Source: Flaccisagitta enflata (lineage: Eukaryota > Chaetognatha > Sagittoidea > Aphragmophora). From it: DNA of 64,000 bases. The position numbers and the translations under genes are program-made. Where the stretch lies: positions 9,734,001-9,798,000 of the forward strand of contig OZ231126.1 in assembly GCA_965153355.1 (NCBI GenBank). The letters run 5' to 3'. This document shows positions 23,101 to 35,500 of the stretch, piece by piece; the stretch's first letter is position 1; every line of letters starts with the position of its first letter. The notes under the pieces were generated by a model that saw only the letters and a program-made list of their open reading frames with translations, had not been told where the DNA came from and ran no database searches.

Positions 23101-25227
23101 CATTTAGAGCCGCCATACAAAGTTTCATGCAAATCCGTTGAAAAATGACAAAGTTATGCACGTTTTTCACTCCTAGGCTAGTAGGGTTGTTGGGTGGTAG
23201 GCTGGTTTAGATAAATAGTGTGCGTATGTTGAGTTCTTCCATTTAGAGACTCCATACCAAGTTTCAACCAATTTGGTTGAAAAATATCCAATTTATGTAA
23301 GTTTTTACTTTTAGGCCGGTAAGCTGGTTGGGTGGTAGGTTGGTTTGGCCGGTTAGCATGCTCAAACATAAATAAATCACATACATGTGTTGAGTTCTTC
23401 CATTTAGAGATTCCATACCAAATTTCAACCAAATTGGTTGAAAACGCCAAAGATATGCACATTTATCACTTTTTCGTTGGTAGGCTGGTTGGGTGGTAGG
23501 CTGGTTTGACAGGATAAATAGTGGGCATATGTTGAGTTCTTCCATTTAGAGACCCCATACCAAGTTTCAACCAAATTAGTTGAAAAATAACAAAGTTAAG
23601 CAAGTTTTTCACTTTTAGGCCGGTTGGCTGGTTGGGTGGTAGGTCGGTTTGGCCGGTTAGCATGCTCAAATGCATATAAATCACATACACATGTTGAGTA
23701 TTCCATTTAGAGACTCCATACCAAATTTCAACCAAATCGGTTGAAAAATGCCAAAGTTATGCATGTTTTTCACTTTTAGGCCAGTAGGCTGGTTGGGTGG
23801 TAGGCTGGTTTGACAGGATAAATAGTGCGCATATGTTGAGTTCTTCCATTTAGAGACCCCATACCAAGTTTCAACCAAATTAGTAGAAAAATGCCAAAGT
23901 TATGCAAGTTTTTCACTTTTAGGCCGGTTGGCTGGTTGGGTGGTAGGTCGGTTTGGCCGGTTAGCATGCTCAAATGCATATAATCATATACATATGTTGA
24001 GTCCTTCCATTTAGAGACTCCATACCAAATTTCAGCCAAATTGGTTGAAAAATGCTAAAGTTATGCACATTTTTCTCTTTCAGGCCGGTAGGCTGGTTGG
24101 GCCGGTTGGGTTGGTCGGATCACAAAAATCGGATAGGATGTAAAGCGCCTTAACCTAGTACAACTTCCCACCAAATATGAACCAAATCGGTCAAAGCATA
24201 AAAAAGTTATCCATTTTTTAAAATCCGTGACGACGACAACGACGACAACGACAACAACGACAACGACGACGACACCCACCCGCCTTGAATTATAGTCCGC
24301 GTCGGAATGATATTCCGTCGCGGACAAAAATCAATTGTTGACCCGTTCCATCCCATCACTGCCTACAATGGCAAGTACGCATTACCTGTTGCATGGTGAC
24401 GTGATAGAACTTGGATGTCTGTTTGGTGAAGAGGATTTCCTGCATGGGTTTGTCTTCGTGAGTCCATCTGCCTTCGAGTCTGGCGCAGTAGAAGTCGTTG
24501 ACGACGACGACGTCTCCCACTTTGACTTTGGAGGAGAAGTCGTTGATGAAGTCATCGCCGACGACGTTGAGGGTGATGCGGCGAGGAGGTCCAGGAGCCA
24601 ACACGCTCCACTCATCCAACGTCAATGTCTGAACGCGAGATTCAGCGCCCTCGGGAACCTAAACACACGAAAAAGGGACCCCATGACGAGGGGTGGTTGA
24701 AAACGTCGATCATATATGATGCACGTGAACACTAGTCATTAGCCAAGAATCAACATCGTCACCTACCTAAACAATCGCTACTCCTGATCACTAGGATTTC
24801 CAGCAGTCACAATTCAATCACCACAGTCACACCGAGTCACATATTTCCAGGAATCACACAAAGCACTGGCGAAACAAGCCTCCTTCTTCAGAAGCCACAG
24901 TCATCAGCTTTCTCTTGAGCGCGATAATTCGTGACATATGATCAGTGAATAGGACATAATCCCGTAACGCGCGATCTTTATCTCGAGTCGCGTGGATTCA
25001 CACCCTCACATCTTAGTTTCGGACCCTCTCGCGCAGAGAAACACCCTGAAATCGCAGATTCGCACCTGAGCGGCGTATTTCTTGAAGACGGTGCCTTGGA
25101 CGTAGCGCGTTTTATAGTCGGCTTCCGCCTTCAAATACTTGAAGAGAACCGGGAAGCAGCCTTCAGGCAACTCGCGGCGAATCCGCTCTTGAATCGCCAC
25201 ACGATCCACCGTCGCTTTGTTCACCAT
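17159..25227 (-). CDS. POT1: POT1, protection of telomeres 1, with N-terminal extension
   Basis: POT1 coats the telomeric single-strand overhang within shelterin. Exons in order: 25066-25227, 24386-24658, 21295-22505, 20667-21133, 19289-20138, 18136-18933, 17159-17978; all phases close, giving about 1526 aa against 634 in human. The POT1 core starts near residue 465: OB1 (YTRVANLSVNTSVNLFGVVE, GDIIRMHR, then VKIQMDREG), the TDKERETLEDLRQWA linker helix, OB2 (LLRVWDGTQAALPMW, VVVWENHLHSI, LRSGTRFGRGVIIL), and a split OB3 with both Zn cysteine pairs (CKSC in exon 6, CPKC in exon 7) and the terminal LLEFGILRVKNGG strand. Residues 1-145 form an extra OB-like unit (YVQGTVFKKY, ITLNVVGDDF, VKVGDVVVVNDF), joined by a Q/T/G-rich linker of about 320 aa. 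The exon 3 donor (GTTTTA) is weak, and the first two exons could belong to another transcript. Identity as POT1 is firm; the fusion is inference. Confidence 0.9.
18465..18530 (-). repeat. CAA/CAG repeat within POT1 exon 6
   Basis: Imperfect trinucleotide repeat coding for the Q-rich stretch just before the first Zn cysteine pair of POT1. It is in frame and absent from compact POT1 proteins. Confidence 0.85.
20210..20575. repeat. GAAA/GACA purine-rich microsatellite
   Basis: Degenerate (GAAA)n and (GACA)n on the plus strand in the POT1 intron between exons at 20667-21133 and 19289-20138. Frames open through it are repeat artefacts. Confidence 0.93.
22681..22880. repeat. dispersed palindrome-bearing repeat, POT1 intron
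   Basis: Starts with the stem GTTGCG-GACA-CGCAAC (22681-22696), then TTTGTCCGTCCGTCCG, and ends with CCCCTGCCCACCCGTCCGC. Same order as the copies at 77-235 and 63382-63570. Confidence 0.65.
23003..24325. mobile_element. element with GTCCGCGACGGAA ends carrying a 150-bp satellite
   Basis: GTCCGCGACGGAA (23003-23015) is inverted at 24313-24325. The right end is also a terminal hairpin (24295-24308 with 24312-24325, one mismatch) followed by AAAAA. Inside are about seven monomers, each with TTCCATTTAGAGA and CATACCAA, spaced alternately about 160 and 145 bp, so the true unit is a dimer near 305 bp. A (GAC/AAC)n stretch precedes the right hairpin (24231-24272). The element lies in the POT1 intron between exons 2 and 3. 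Confidence 0.7.
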
Positions 25228-26100
25228 TGTTCAAGCGTATATCAGCTTATGTTTATCGCCGATGGAGCTGGTGCTAATCCAATCTGATAGTCCTAGCTCA
25301 TTTCACATTCATATTTAGTTCCTTTTCCCCCGCCGTTTCCCTATCTGGAGATTTCCCTCATCGTTCTTCGTAATTCCTGCGATTATCATAATTTAAAATC
25401 GTTGAGAAGATTTAAATAACTCTGAAACGCAAGTTGAATTTTTGAATTTGTAATTTTGTAAATAATAAAATGAAGCTTGAACGTTAAATCAACAACACAA
25501 AGTCAGTTTTTTTTCTTACTTGATCACAACAAAAATCACATAAGTATTGTCATTAGTGCAGGCACGGGGAGCGTGAAAAAGAAATGTCAATTGAAAGTAG
25601 AAACGAGTTGTTACTTTCCAATTGCGGTTTATCAAATATATGATAAAGACTTAGATCAATTGGATAATTTCGAATAAATTTGTAGCAGTAATCTTAACAC
25701 TGATCGATATGTGATCGTGAAGGCTTGATGTGAAGGTGAGGGTTGAGTATATCAAGTGATTGTAGTAGCGTGGGTTTATTTGTAGGATTTGGTCACAATC
25801 GGGTAGGGGTGTTCCAAGGGTGATTTTTACCCTTGTACGAATGTAAGCCGAGGTTTATTTACCCTTGTACGAATGTAAGCCGAATGTGAAGAATGTTCTT
25901 GTTCTCTATGATAGGTGGAACAATATCCCTCACTATACCCAAACAAAGATATGGAAGAGGGCCATGTGAGCCCTCACTGACTAGCTACTACGCGCATCAC
26001 TCCTATATGATAGGTGGAACAATATCCCTCGCTATACCGTAACTGAAGTAAATGGAAGAGGGCCTTGTGTACCCTCACTGACTAGTTAAACCGCGCACCA
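25228..26100. other. MMS19-POT1 spacer, left part
   Basis: I see no gene. There is a direct repeat TTTACCCTTGTACGAATG twice at 25825-25880. Two copies of a dispersed unit follow, with ACAATATCCCTC, a GAGGGC...GCCCTC hairpin and CACTGACTAG, at about 25915-26000 and 26010-26100. A third copy is at 63673-63760. Confidence 0.55.
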
Positions 26101-26222
26101 CACACACACATTTACAAACAGTTGTCACTGAAGCGTTTTACGCAGCGGCGACGCTGCGGGAAACGCGTCTTGACATTTTTGCTTCTGTGTAGATGTTTTC
26201 CCAGAATTAAAGATGCTGTTTT

Positions 26223-27020
26223 CAGCTGCGTGAACGCAACTATTACAGGCCTTTTTTTAGTGATTAAATTGGCAGAGCCAACCGGGCTCTCTCCTCACAA
26301 TTTTACAGAGCCCGATTGCAAAACAGCGAGCCCGGCAAAAAAACAATACAGGATGGAAGACTACCCAAATTGTGAGTAGGCGGGCAGGGATGGTCAGGAA
26401 ATTCGCTAGAAAACATATGGGCAGGGAAATTGACATTAAAATCACTTGTAAAGGCAAAAAAAAAAGTCACCGACCTAGAGAGCAACAGATCAACTTATGA
26501 ATGGACGGACCTACATACAGACAGACCAACAGATGGATGACCGCCCAAAATAGTGGTTTAAAGAGTAGCGTGCAAACAACAAGAAAAAACTGAACATTTT
26601 GCTCCTATTTTGAAAATATATGAACCTCATGACACTGTCATCTTTCGACGGTAATTTTCCATCTCTCGCATAATTGAAATAAATCGGTTTTAAAGAAAGC
26701 AAAACTCATCACATGCCAACTTTTTATACCATCAGTATTAGACGTATTTACATGAACAAAATGCGATGCTTTTCTTGTTGATCAATTTACATATAATGAG
26801 GTGACTGAGGTAGAAGAACATTTCAGTGACTATATTCTTTAGAATTGAGCTTTCTTTGTATGATTTTGCGACAAAGTTCCAATTCATTTGAGTTGAAAAC
26901 ATGGTTTCAATTTTGAGACAGCCAGCCGGGCTCAGAGTCAGCGAAACCAGAGAGCCCGACAGCAAAAGAGAGAGCCGCGGGCTCGCTCTAAAACAAGGCC
27001 TGGTTGGCAACTAAACCTTG
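26223..27020. repeat. repeat with AGCCGGGCTC motifs and inverted ends
   Basis: GCAACTATTACAGGCCTT (26236-26254) is roughly inverted by AAGGCCTGGTTGGCAAC (26995-27011). Two internal blocks with GAGCCCG and CCGGGCTC are at 26275-26335 and 26930-26985. No reading frame of note. Confidence 0.4.
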
Positions 27021-27050
27021 CTCTGTATGTCCGGCTGTCATTCCATTTCT

Positions 27051-27150
27051 CTGTCACACTTTTGATTTAATCAATCTGTCACACTTTTGATTTAATCAAT
27101 CTGTCACACTTTTGATTTAATCAATCTGTCACACTTTTAATTTAATCAAA
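27051..27150. repeat. 25-bp tandem repeat, four copies
   Basis: Four near-identical 25-bp units of the form CTGTCACACTTTTGATTTAA plus TCAAT. Downstream to about 27380 are GTCATTT-type units and a TTTGTCCGTTGG segment belonging to the dispersed repeat family seen at 77-235. Confidence 0.9.
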
Positions 27151-27526
27151 TTTATTTCTTTTAGACATGTTAAACTAAGTCGTTCCAAGTCATAGTCATT
27201 TTAGTTAATTTTGTCATTTAAGTAAATTTTGTAATTGATATCAATTAACGTCAATTAAGGTCATTCACAGTTAATCCAAATGCTTTTTACTCATTTGGGG
27301 ATATTCTTGTCATTCTAAGGTATTTTTCGTCATTTTTAGATGCGTCATTGCTTCTCTATAATAGGCTTTGTCCGTTGGTTCGTCGGTCGATAAAGCATTC
27401 ATTAAAAACGTCTAATCATAAATAAGCTATTTAACACCTCGGATTTTGACAAGGCCGAATACACCGCTACTGAAGTCACATGCGAGTGGGAAGGGGTGGT
27501 GATAATCTAGTCATCCAAGGATCGCA

Positions 27527-27640
27527 CATGGTCAGCGGTACCCGATGCCCTGCTGGAAGTGATCCAGTAAAGAAGTGGAGTGAGAGCAACGGCTCCAAAG
27601 GGCCGATGTCCTGTAGAACACCGGTGAATTTCGAGTCGCC
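27527..27640. mobile_element. end module of the 21-bp-minisatellite TIR family
   Basis: Contains CATGGTCAGCGGTACCCG, TGCCCTG, GGAGTGAGAG and GTCCTGTAGAACACC in the same order as the ends of the elements at 6710-7902 and 62355-62818. It stands alone, without the minisatellite. Confidence 0.6.
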
Positions 27641-27692
27641 CGACAGAAAACTCTCGATTTTCCCACTCTCTCTTGCTCGCGCTTGCACGCTC

Positions 27693-27969
<277 letters not shown>

Positions 27970-28515
27970 ATCGACAGAAGAACATTTATTTTTCGAAATT
28001 GTTCCTGATAAATCAGCAAAATCAACTTGATTTAAGTGACAAAACCTTCGGAAGTATACTCGGCATTTAGCTAAAACATTTGTACAATCCGAAACAAGGG
28101 CCAAAACAAGAACATTTGTTGTTGTTTGCCCTCCAAGCCGAGCCCTTGGAACAACCCTACAATCGGGCATATCATTCGACAAGGTCAATCAGGTTAGGTC
28201 AGTCCAAATACTCGCTCGTTGCGTATGTTTACGATGATCGTTGCAATGTTTACACAGATGTCACCAGTAGTGTGAAGTTACAAATCTCAAATGCGGTATC
28301 ACAACGTCTTTAAGTCACCACGTTGACATCACAACAATCACTTAGCGAGAAAAGTGTCATACAGTTGCGGTGATCGTGTTTGAGTGGCCCACTTATCATC
28401 GGAAGAGAAACAGCGCGAGACAGATAAGTCGCGACATTATGCTAATTCTTGAAGCGTAAACTGAATAGACACGGGTTATAGCCGATCAAAGGCTAAATCC
28501 CGTATCGAAGGAAGA

Positions 28516-29409
28516 TCATATCAAGAACCACTTATTCCTGGTTGAGACGGCTTCTCTGCGAACGAGTCGCTTTTTGTCGTCGAGACATTTGCCCAATTCT
28601 CTCACGACAGTTTGTTTGTGTGGCATTAAAAGTGAGGGCGCCAATCCTCCCACCGGCGACGCCGTTAAGCCGTTGGGTGTGGAAGAGTCAGGGGCAGACG
28701 ACGCTGAGGAGACCATGGAACCTAGACAGCGTAAAGCGTGGGAACGAGCCTCCATCGAGGGTGATGCCTGATAGGAGTTAAATATAAAGCTTCTGTGATG
28801 ACCAATTATCACTTAATATCTGGCAAATGAAATTAATTCGCACGGTCAATCATTTGAAATCATTCAGAATTCATCCATTGATTCATTCATCCATTAATTC
28901 ATTCATTCATTCATTCATTCATTCATTCATTCATTCATTCATTCATTCATTCATTCATTCATGTCAATCCTTCCGCTAACATCTAACGGATGTAAGCGCA
29001 GCGGTCAAAACTACCGAGTTTCGATCATCGATAAATGAGCTCAGCTTTGATCTATGAATCCGACAAATTGTGTTAAGTCGATCAAACGACCGATCAATGA
29101 GGAAAGAGGGAAAGTGAATCGACAGAATATCCCTCACTCCAGTTTGCTAATAGGCGACTAACGAAGGTCGATCGGCGATTACCTTTGCGATTTGGACGAG
29201 CTTGGGAATGACGGCATCAGTATGAGAAGCCAAAGCCAGTGGAGACTCTTTCAGCAACAACTCCAAGCATGAGATCACAGACTTGTGTAACACAGCATCG
29301 TCGCCTGATAGGGACTGTAATGGGAAGTGAAATGGCAGTTATGTGAGAGACAGGAAGAAAGACAGACAAAGAAAGGCAGAAAGAAAGACAGAAAGAGAGA
29401 AAGAAAGAG

Positions 29410-29440
<31 letters not shown>

Positions 29441-29501
29441 GAGAAAGAGAGAAAGAGAGAAAGAGAGAAAGAAAGAAAGAAAGAAAGAGAAAAAGAAAGG
29501 C

Positions 29502-29583
<82 letters not shown>

Positions 29584-32500
29584 GCAAAAGAAAGAAAGAA
29601 CAAGGCCAAGTAGGCCAATAAGGTGCTACGTGTGGATCGTCTAACGAATGCGTTACCCAACCAACCAACCAACGGACACAGCCAGTTATAGAGGTGCTTT
29701 GTCGCACCTAAAAAGAAAGGCAGAAAAAAAGAAAGACAAATACACGAAGAAAGGAAAAGAGAGATAGAGAGAAAGAAAGACTGAGAAAGACTAGGAAGAA
29801 AAGGCTGAGAAAGATCGAAAGAAACTTAAAACTGTAATGAGATTGGAAAATGGAAATGACAAGTTCGGTTCAAAAAGGTCTCACCTTGACCAGAACCGGT
29901 AAAATACTCGGCAATTCCGATAGCAAAGCCTGTTGCGGCAAATAAGGAAGCATGGACGCGAGGGCATTGAGACGATGTTGCTCGCTCCTCTTCAAATCCT
30001 CCTCCTTCATTCTTCCTCTTCCTCCTCCATCTTCCTCATCATCGCCGTCTCTCTTCTTGGCGATCAAAGAAGGCACGGTTTGCAGGAAGAATCTTTGCTT
30101 GTACATTTTGCGAGAGATGGCGTGTTGGCGCACTGTGAAGACGTCTACGGCTTCAGCGAGAATCGTCACGAACCCGACGCGACTAATCATCGTTGACACG
30201 TCTTCGAGTTCGTTGGGTGTTGTCGTTGTTATTGATTTTGTTGTTTCTGTATTTGTTGGTGTTGCCGTTGTTAATTCTGATACTGTTGTTGTTGTTGTTG
30301 GCGTACTTTGCGCTGACGCTCCCTTTTTCTCCGATCTGCTTAACCACTGAATAAGCTGAGTAGTGAATTGTTTGGAGGCTCGATGACTACGAATGACGAG
30401 AGCCTTCGTGATCCAAATCCAAAGTCGAACTCCGTTTATGCAAATGAGATCATCATTATTATCATCATTGTCATCAGTTTCCATCGCCGAGTCGTCGGCT
30501 TCGTTCCCGGCGTCATTTCCGTTCTGACTCGGCCTCCTCGGCGCCGCGATGACGACGTCGACGATCTTGTCCAACGCCGCAGTCAAAGCGGCGTCGTTGT
30601 CAATTTTGTTGACGACGGCGGCGCTCAATTTGGCGGCGTCGATGGCGAGAGCGGCGTCTGTCTGCGGCGCCGCTGCCAGGCGGAAGACGGCGTCCAGGAA
30701 TTCGGAATCGGAAACGTGAATTTGATTTCCGCGCGGAAGCGAAGCGCCGATCGCCAGCAGAAGCGGGAACAAATCCCGACGGAAAATGTCACCAGGTGCT
30801 TCACCCAACATATGATGGCCCAATAAACCTGAGAACGAAAAATCGTCTTATTTTTGTTGTCATTTTTCTTCTTTCAAGTTAGCTATCATTAGTTGTCAGT
30901 GAGTAGGCAAATTTGGAGTAAAAAGGCTTTGAGCATTCAGAGACAGATTCGGTTTTTTACGTGGCAACATCTTAAGTTTTCCGTGCAATTTTTTCCAATA
31001 ATTCTGTTGTTTCACTGAGTATGCTGCAACTTTACCGATGCGAGATCAATACCATTGGTCATTTAACCGGTTTTCAATTAATTTAGGGAGTATAAAGCAT
31101 GCATAACACTTTAATTTTGCCACATTTCCGCTGCATAGCACAGTAAAGAACGATTTGTCAAATTTGGCGCTGTTCTGCACCACGACTTAACACTTACCAT
31201 GTGCCGTTAAAAACTCCTTTTTGTTAAAAACTGTCTTGTAAAGTTAATAAAAAGACCTTTTTAACGCTTTAAAACATCTAACAGAATGTTAAAAAGGTTT
31301 TTAACACACTTTTTAACAAAATGTTAAAAACCTTTTTAACTGGGTGTTAAAAACCTTTTTAACAAGTTAAAAACCTTTTTAACACGTTGTTAAAACAGTT
31401 TTTAACATGCTGTTAAAAACCTTTTTAACAAGCTGGTAAAAACCTTTTTAACAAGTTAAGAACCTTTTTAACAGGTTGGTAAAACAATTTTCAACACGCT
31501 GTTAAAAATCTGTTTAACAAGCTGCTAAAAACCTTTTTAACAAGCTATAAAAAAACTTTTTAACATGACTGTTGAATAAAAACAGTTTTAAACCTCTCAA
31601 AACGCCTTTAAAAACCTGTTTAACCACCATTTTTTACAGGGACCCTAGCTTTTTAACAGTTTTTAACAAGTCCCTGAAATAAAAGAGGGTCCCCGCTGTT
31701 AAAAACTGTTAAAAACCCGTTAAAAAATTTTTTAACGTTTGCCCCTCTGATTAAAGTTAAATGCGTGTTTACCTTTTGTTTCATTCCATTCGGCTATAGC
31801 CTCGTCTTGGTTCATGATTTCGACGACTTTCCTGATAAGCGCCGCTGCCCGTCTCACCACTTCCGGTCGGCGCAACCAAACAGTCGACTCCCAATCGTCG
31901 ATGAAAATAGACTTCACGCGCGGCAAAACCTGAACAGATGGTTCAGAGTGGGCAAAGCTAAGATGATATTTCGTTGTTTATCTTGGCGTCATATAGTTGT
32001 ATCCATTTCGGATACCGGTTCAGAAAGGAGTGTCTTGCGAGAGGGCAGGGGCAGCTATGAAATAGCAGGGGGCAGGGGCAATCATGTGGAGGGAGGGGGC
32101 AATCATGTGGAGGGCGTGGACAGTAATGTGGGTCAGCAGGGGCAGCAATGCTCGGCGACCCCGATTTCGGCCGACTTCGCGTCATCCCAAATGACACCCT
32201 CTTGTAGTCGTTCACCAGGCGACAATGAAAACCAACTTACTTTGTCCTTCAAGACTCGTTGATTGGCCGGATTGGAATCGATTCCTTTTTCGGCCAAACT
32301 GTCGAGACATTCCAAGAGGATGAGGCCGAGACAGGCGCCAGAGGAGGAAGAAGAGGAAGAGGAAACGGAAGAGGAAACGGAGGAGGAGGCGCCCTGTGTC
32401 TCGATGGCGGTCAAAAGTTTATCGGTGGCCAAAGCGAATCCTTGCGGCGTCACGCAACAACGACTCAACAACGAAGACAAATGAACAATGTTCACTGAAG

Positions 32501-35500
32501 GAGGACAACCTAGAGGGAGGAGGAAGAAAAAACCCAATAGTTAAGAATGGAAGAAGCCGAAATGAAGCTTAGAATGACAATATTTAGAGAGGGCAAGGAA
32601 GGAACATTTCGACTGTCCAATGAATTCACAGAGAAAGAGAAACGGCCATTCAGCTCAATTGTACAATGTTCACTAGTGCACTTACTTCTATCGCCGTCCA
32701 CTTGCATCGATCCGCCATCGAGTCCATTTCGCGACACCACCTCCGTCAAATGGTTCATCAGCAGCGGTAAAACCTGTCGCGATAAAGTTAAAACAACAAC
32801 GAACAATGTAACTGAACGGTGCTTTTTTACTGGACTGAAGTTGAGACTTGCATGAAATTTTCCCAAATCAAGTTATGAAAGAGGGACAATATCAATACTC
32901 AGCCCCTAACGTATCAGGATGACAGGCTTCGGAGCTCTCTATGATGTTAAATCCGGACCTATCAGAACTACCCTTCAACTTTCTTTAAAAACAATACCGC
33001 ACTGAGAATTATCATAGGATCTTAGCACATGGTAGCCTGACGCGCAATGAAGTAGTAAATCAACAGCATTAACATATTTACCTGAGCGTCGAAAATGCTT
33101 TCATCACTCATACCGCCTCCATCACCACCGCCACCGGCATCGATTTTTCCACTGCCACCGCCTACGCCACCAACGGGAATGAACGCCAATTTCCTGATGG
33201 CATCCGAGGCTCGACTTCGCACTTGCGGACTGGCGTGGAATACCGCGAGAGACACGATGGGCAAAACCGTTTTGGCGCGTGAATGTTCATCGCCGACGGC
33301 ATCGGGAAGACGCAGCCAACACTCGGCCAAGGATAAACCCAACAAACAAAGACGCTCGTCGCATTCGCCGGATAACGAAGCAGCCAGGATCTGATAAATG
33401 GAGTATACGATGCAAAAGATCGTGGTCTAAAGCATATGTCAAGTAGTCATAGATTTAGACAAAGATATACATCATGCAATAAAGTACACAATCCATTGAC
33501 AAATCCACGTACAGTTGAATCCCGCTCAAACGGACCCGCTTTTAACGATATTCCGCCCATAATAAATACCGATTCTTAGTCTTTGTTTATTTTCTTTATT
33601 GGCTGTAACAGAATTCTGTTAATAGCAAATAAAATTTTTTGATCCCCTGAAATCCGTTGGAGCGGGATTTAACTGTAACTGTATGTACTTTAACTGTATG
33701 TCGGGAGTCATGACCTAAACACGCACTCGCAAATCCTGGCATCTAAACATTTCCCACCTCCGCCACTGGTTCTCTAATGTCAACTAGTTCTCCCGACTCC
33801 TCTTGAAATCCTTGAAAAGTCGCCGTCAACTTGGACATCTTCGCCGTCGTGTCTTTGTTAGAGTCGCTTTTGTTGGCATCGGAAGGAGAAGGGAGAGATC
33901 GAGGAGGAACTTCCTCGATCGTGATGTCCGACAAAGCCAATGAAGGAACAGATGGCTCAGGTCCGTCTTTTAATGACATAAGTGAGATGGAGCCAGGAGG
34001 CGGAAAAAAGGAATCAGGTTAAGTTAGTTTAATGATAGGTGTAGGTTAAGGAAAGAATCCATGAATCCATGAATGCGTTTCGACGGACTGTTGCACCGGT
34101 AATAGGGGGAGGTGAGGTAAAATGGGTCTCCAACTTTATTCAGCCCTTGCATTAGTTTCAGGAAAATTTCTGTTTTAATCCAAAACTAGACACACTAAAA
34201 TATTCTTATCTTCCAAACTTGACTCATCTTATCCCAGGCGACCCACTTACCCCACACCCTTCATCTCAAAACATCTCAAAACTCAAGGTCGAATTGCATC
34301 TCACATCCACTTTATTTCCTCATTCTTACCACGAAGGGGGAGACTATTCTGATTGTCCACCAAAGTGGGTAGCGGGCTTACGTGATCGCACAACACGGTT
34401 AGGAAATTGGCGACGACTTCCACGATGGGACATCGAGAGTTCAATTGAGGACTCATCATAAATTGACGGTGAAGACTTGGAAAACAAGTTTGAATCACGC
34501 GAACAGTCACGAATAGCGAGCCTGTGGAATACGGAGGAGGGCGTGTAGTTGGGACTTGTGAGGTTATGGACTTAAAGATGGAAGTGTCTACGGAAATATT
34601 GAAGAGAAAGGCAATTTAGGGCCGAAATTACCTTTACAGAAGGCGATTAAGAATCTGGAGGCGGAATACATGAGACGATGCTGAGGTTCGTTCAAGTTCA
34701 CTCCGCACTCTTTCATGATCAAGGCAGTGAAGTGAGGAAGCAACTCGGGGAAGTCGTTACTAGATCGATCGTCTGGATGACAAAATTGGTAGGATGAAAT
34801 GGAGGAGGGAGGAAAGGAGGTAGAGGGAAATGAAGCGGGAGAAGAAAAGGAGAGAGATCAGAGAAGCGCGGGAAGAAGAAGAAGAAGAAGAAAGAGAGGA
34901 GAGAAAAGTGGTGAAAGTATGATAGGTGGAGGAAGTGGGAGAAGCGGAGGAGGAAGAGGCGGGGAGAGGTGAGGAGGAAGAAGTGGAGCAAGAAAAGGAG
35001 AAAGCTCAAGAGGAGTGATTATGGAAGAAACAGAGAAGAGAGCAAAAGAGGAATAAGAAAATCATGAAGGAGAACACAAGATTAAATGAGGAGATAACAG
35101 AAAACATAAGAGATATCAATGAAAAGAGAGAGTAAAACTACGGCCAAAACAGCAACTGTCAAATAAAGTTGGGTGGACATAAACAAATCACAAAAACAGC
35201 CCAACTCTTTAAAAACAACTTTTCTACCGGCGATGGTTCTAGCGAGCGCTGTAGCGGCTTCCTCGACGGCCTTCTGGACGGCATCGGAGGTGGTGGCGAA
35301 CATTTCTCTGCGCATGTCGTTGACGAGCAGCTCGAGATGTTCGCGAAGGCCTTTTGCGCCGAAAACGGCGGCGCCAGCGCTTAAGGTTTTTAACGCGTCA
35401 ACCTTGGCGCTGGTGGAAACAGAATGAGATTGGAGGTGAAGTTGTAAAGATGATAAAAGAGAGGTACAACGTAACCTACACAGCTTCCATGATGAAGGAT

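Noticed and set aside
34373-34381. GTAAGC donor ending MMS19 exon 7 at 34382
   Set aside because: It leaves phase 0 whereas exon 8 needs one carried base; the in-frame downstream donor at 34329 fits.
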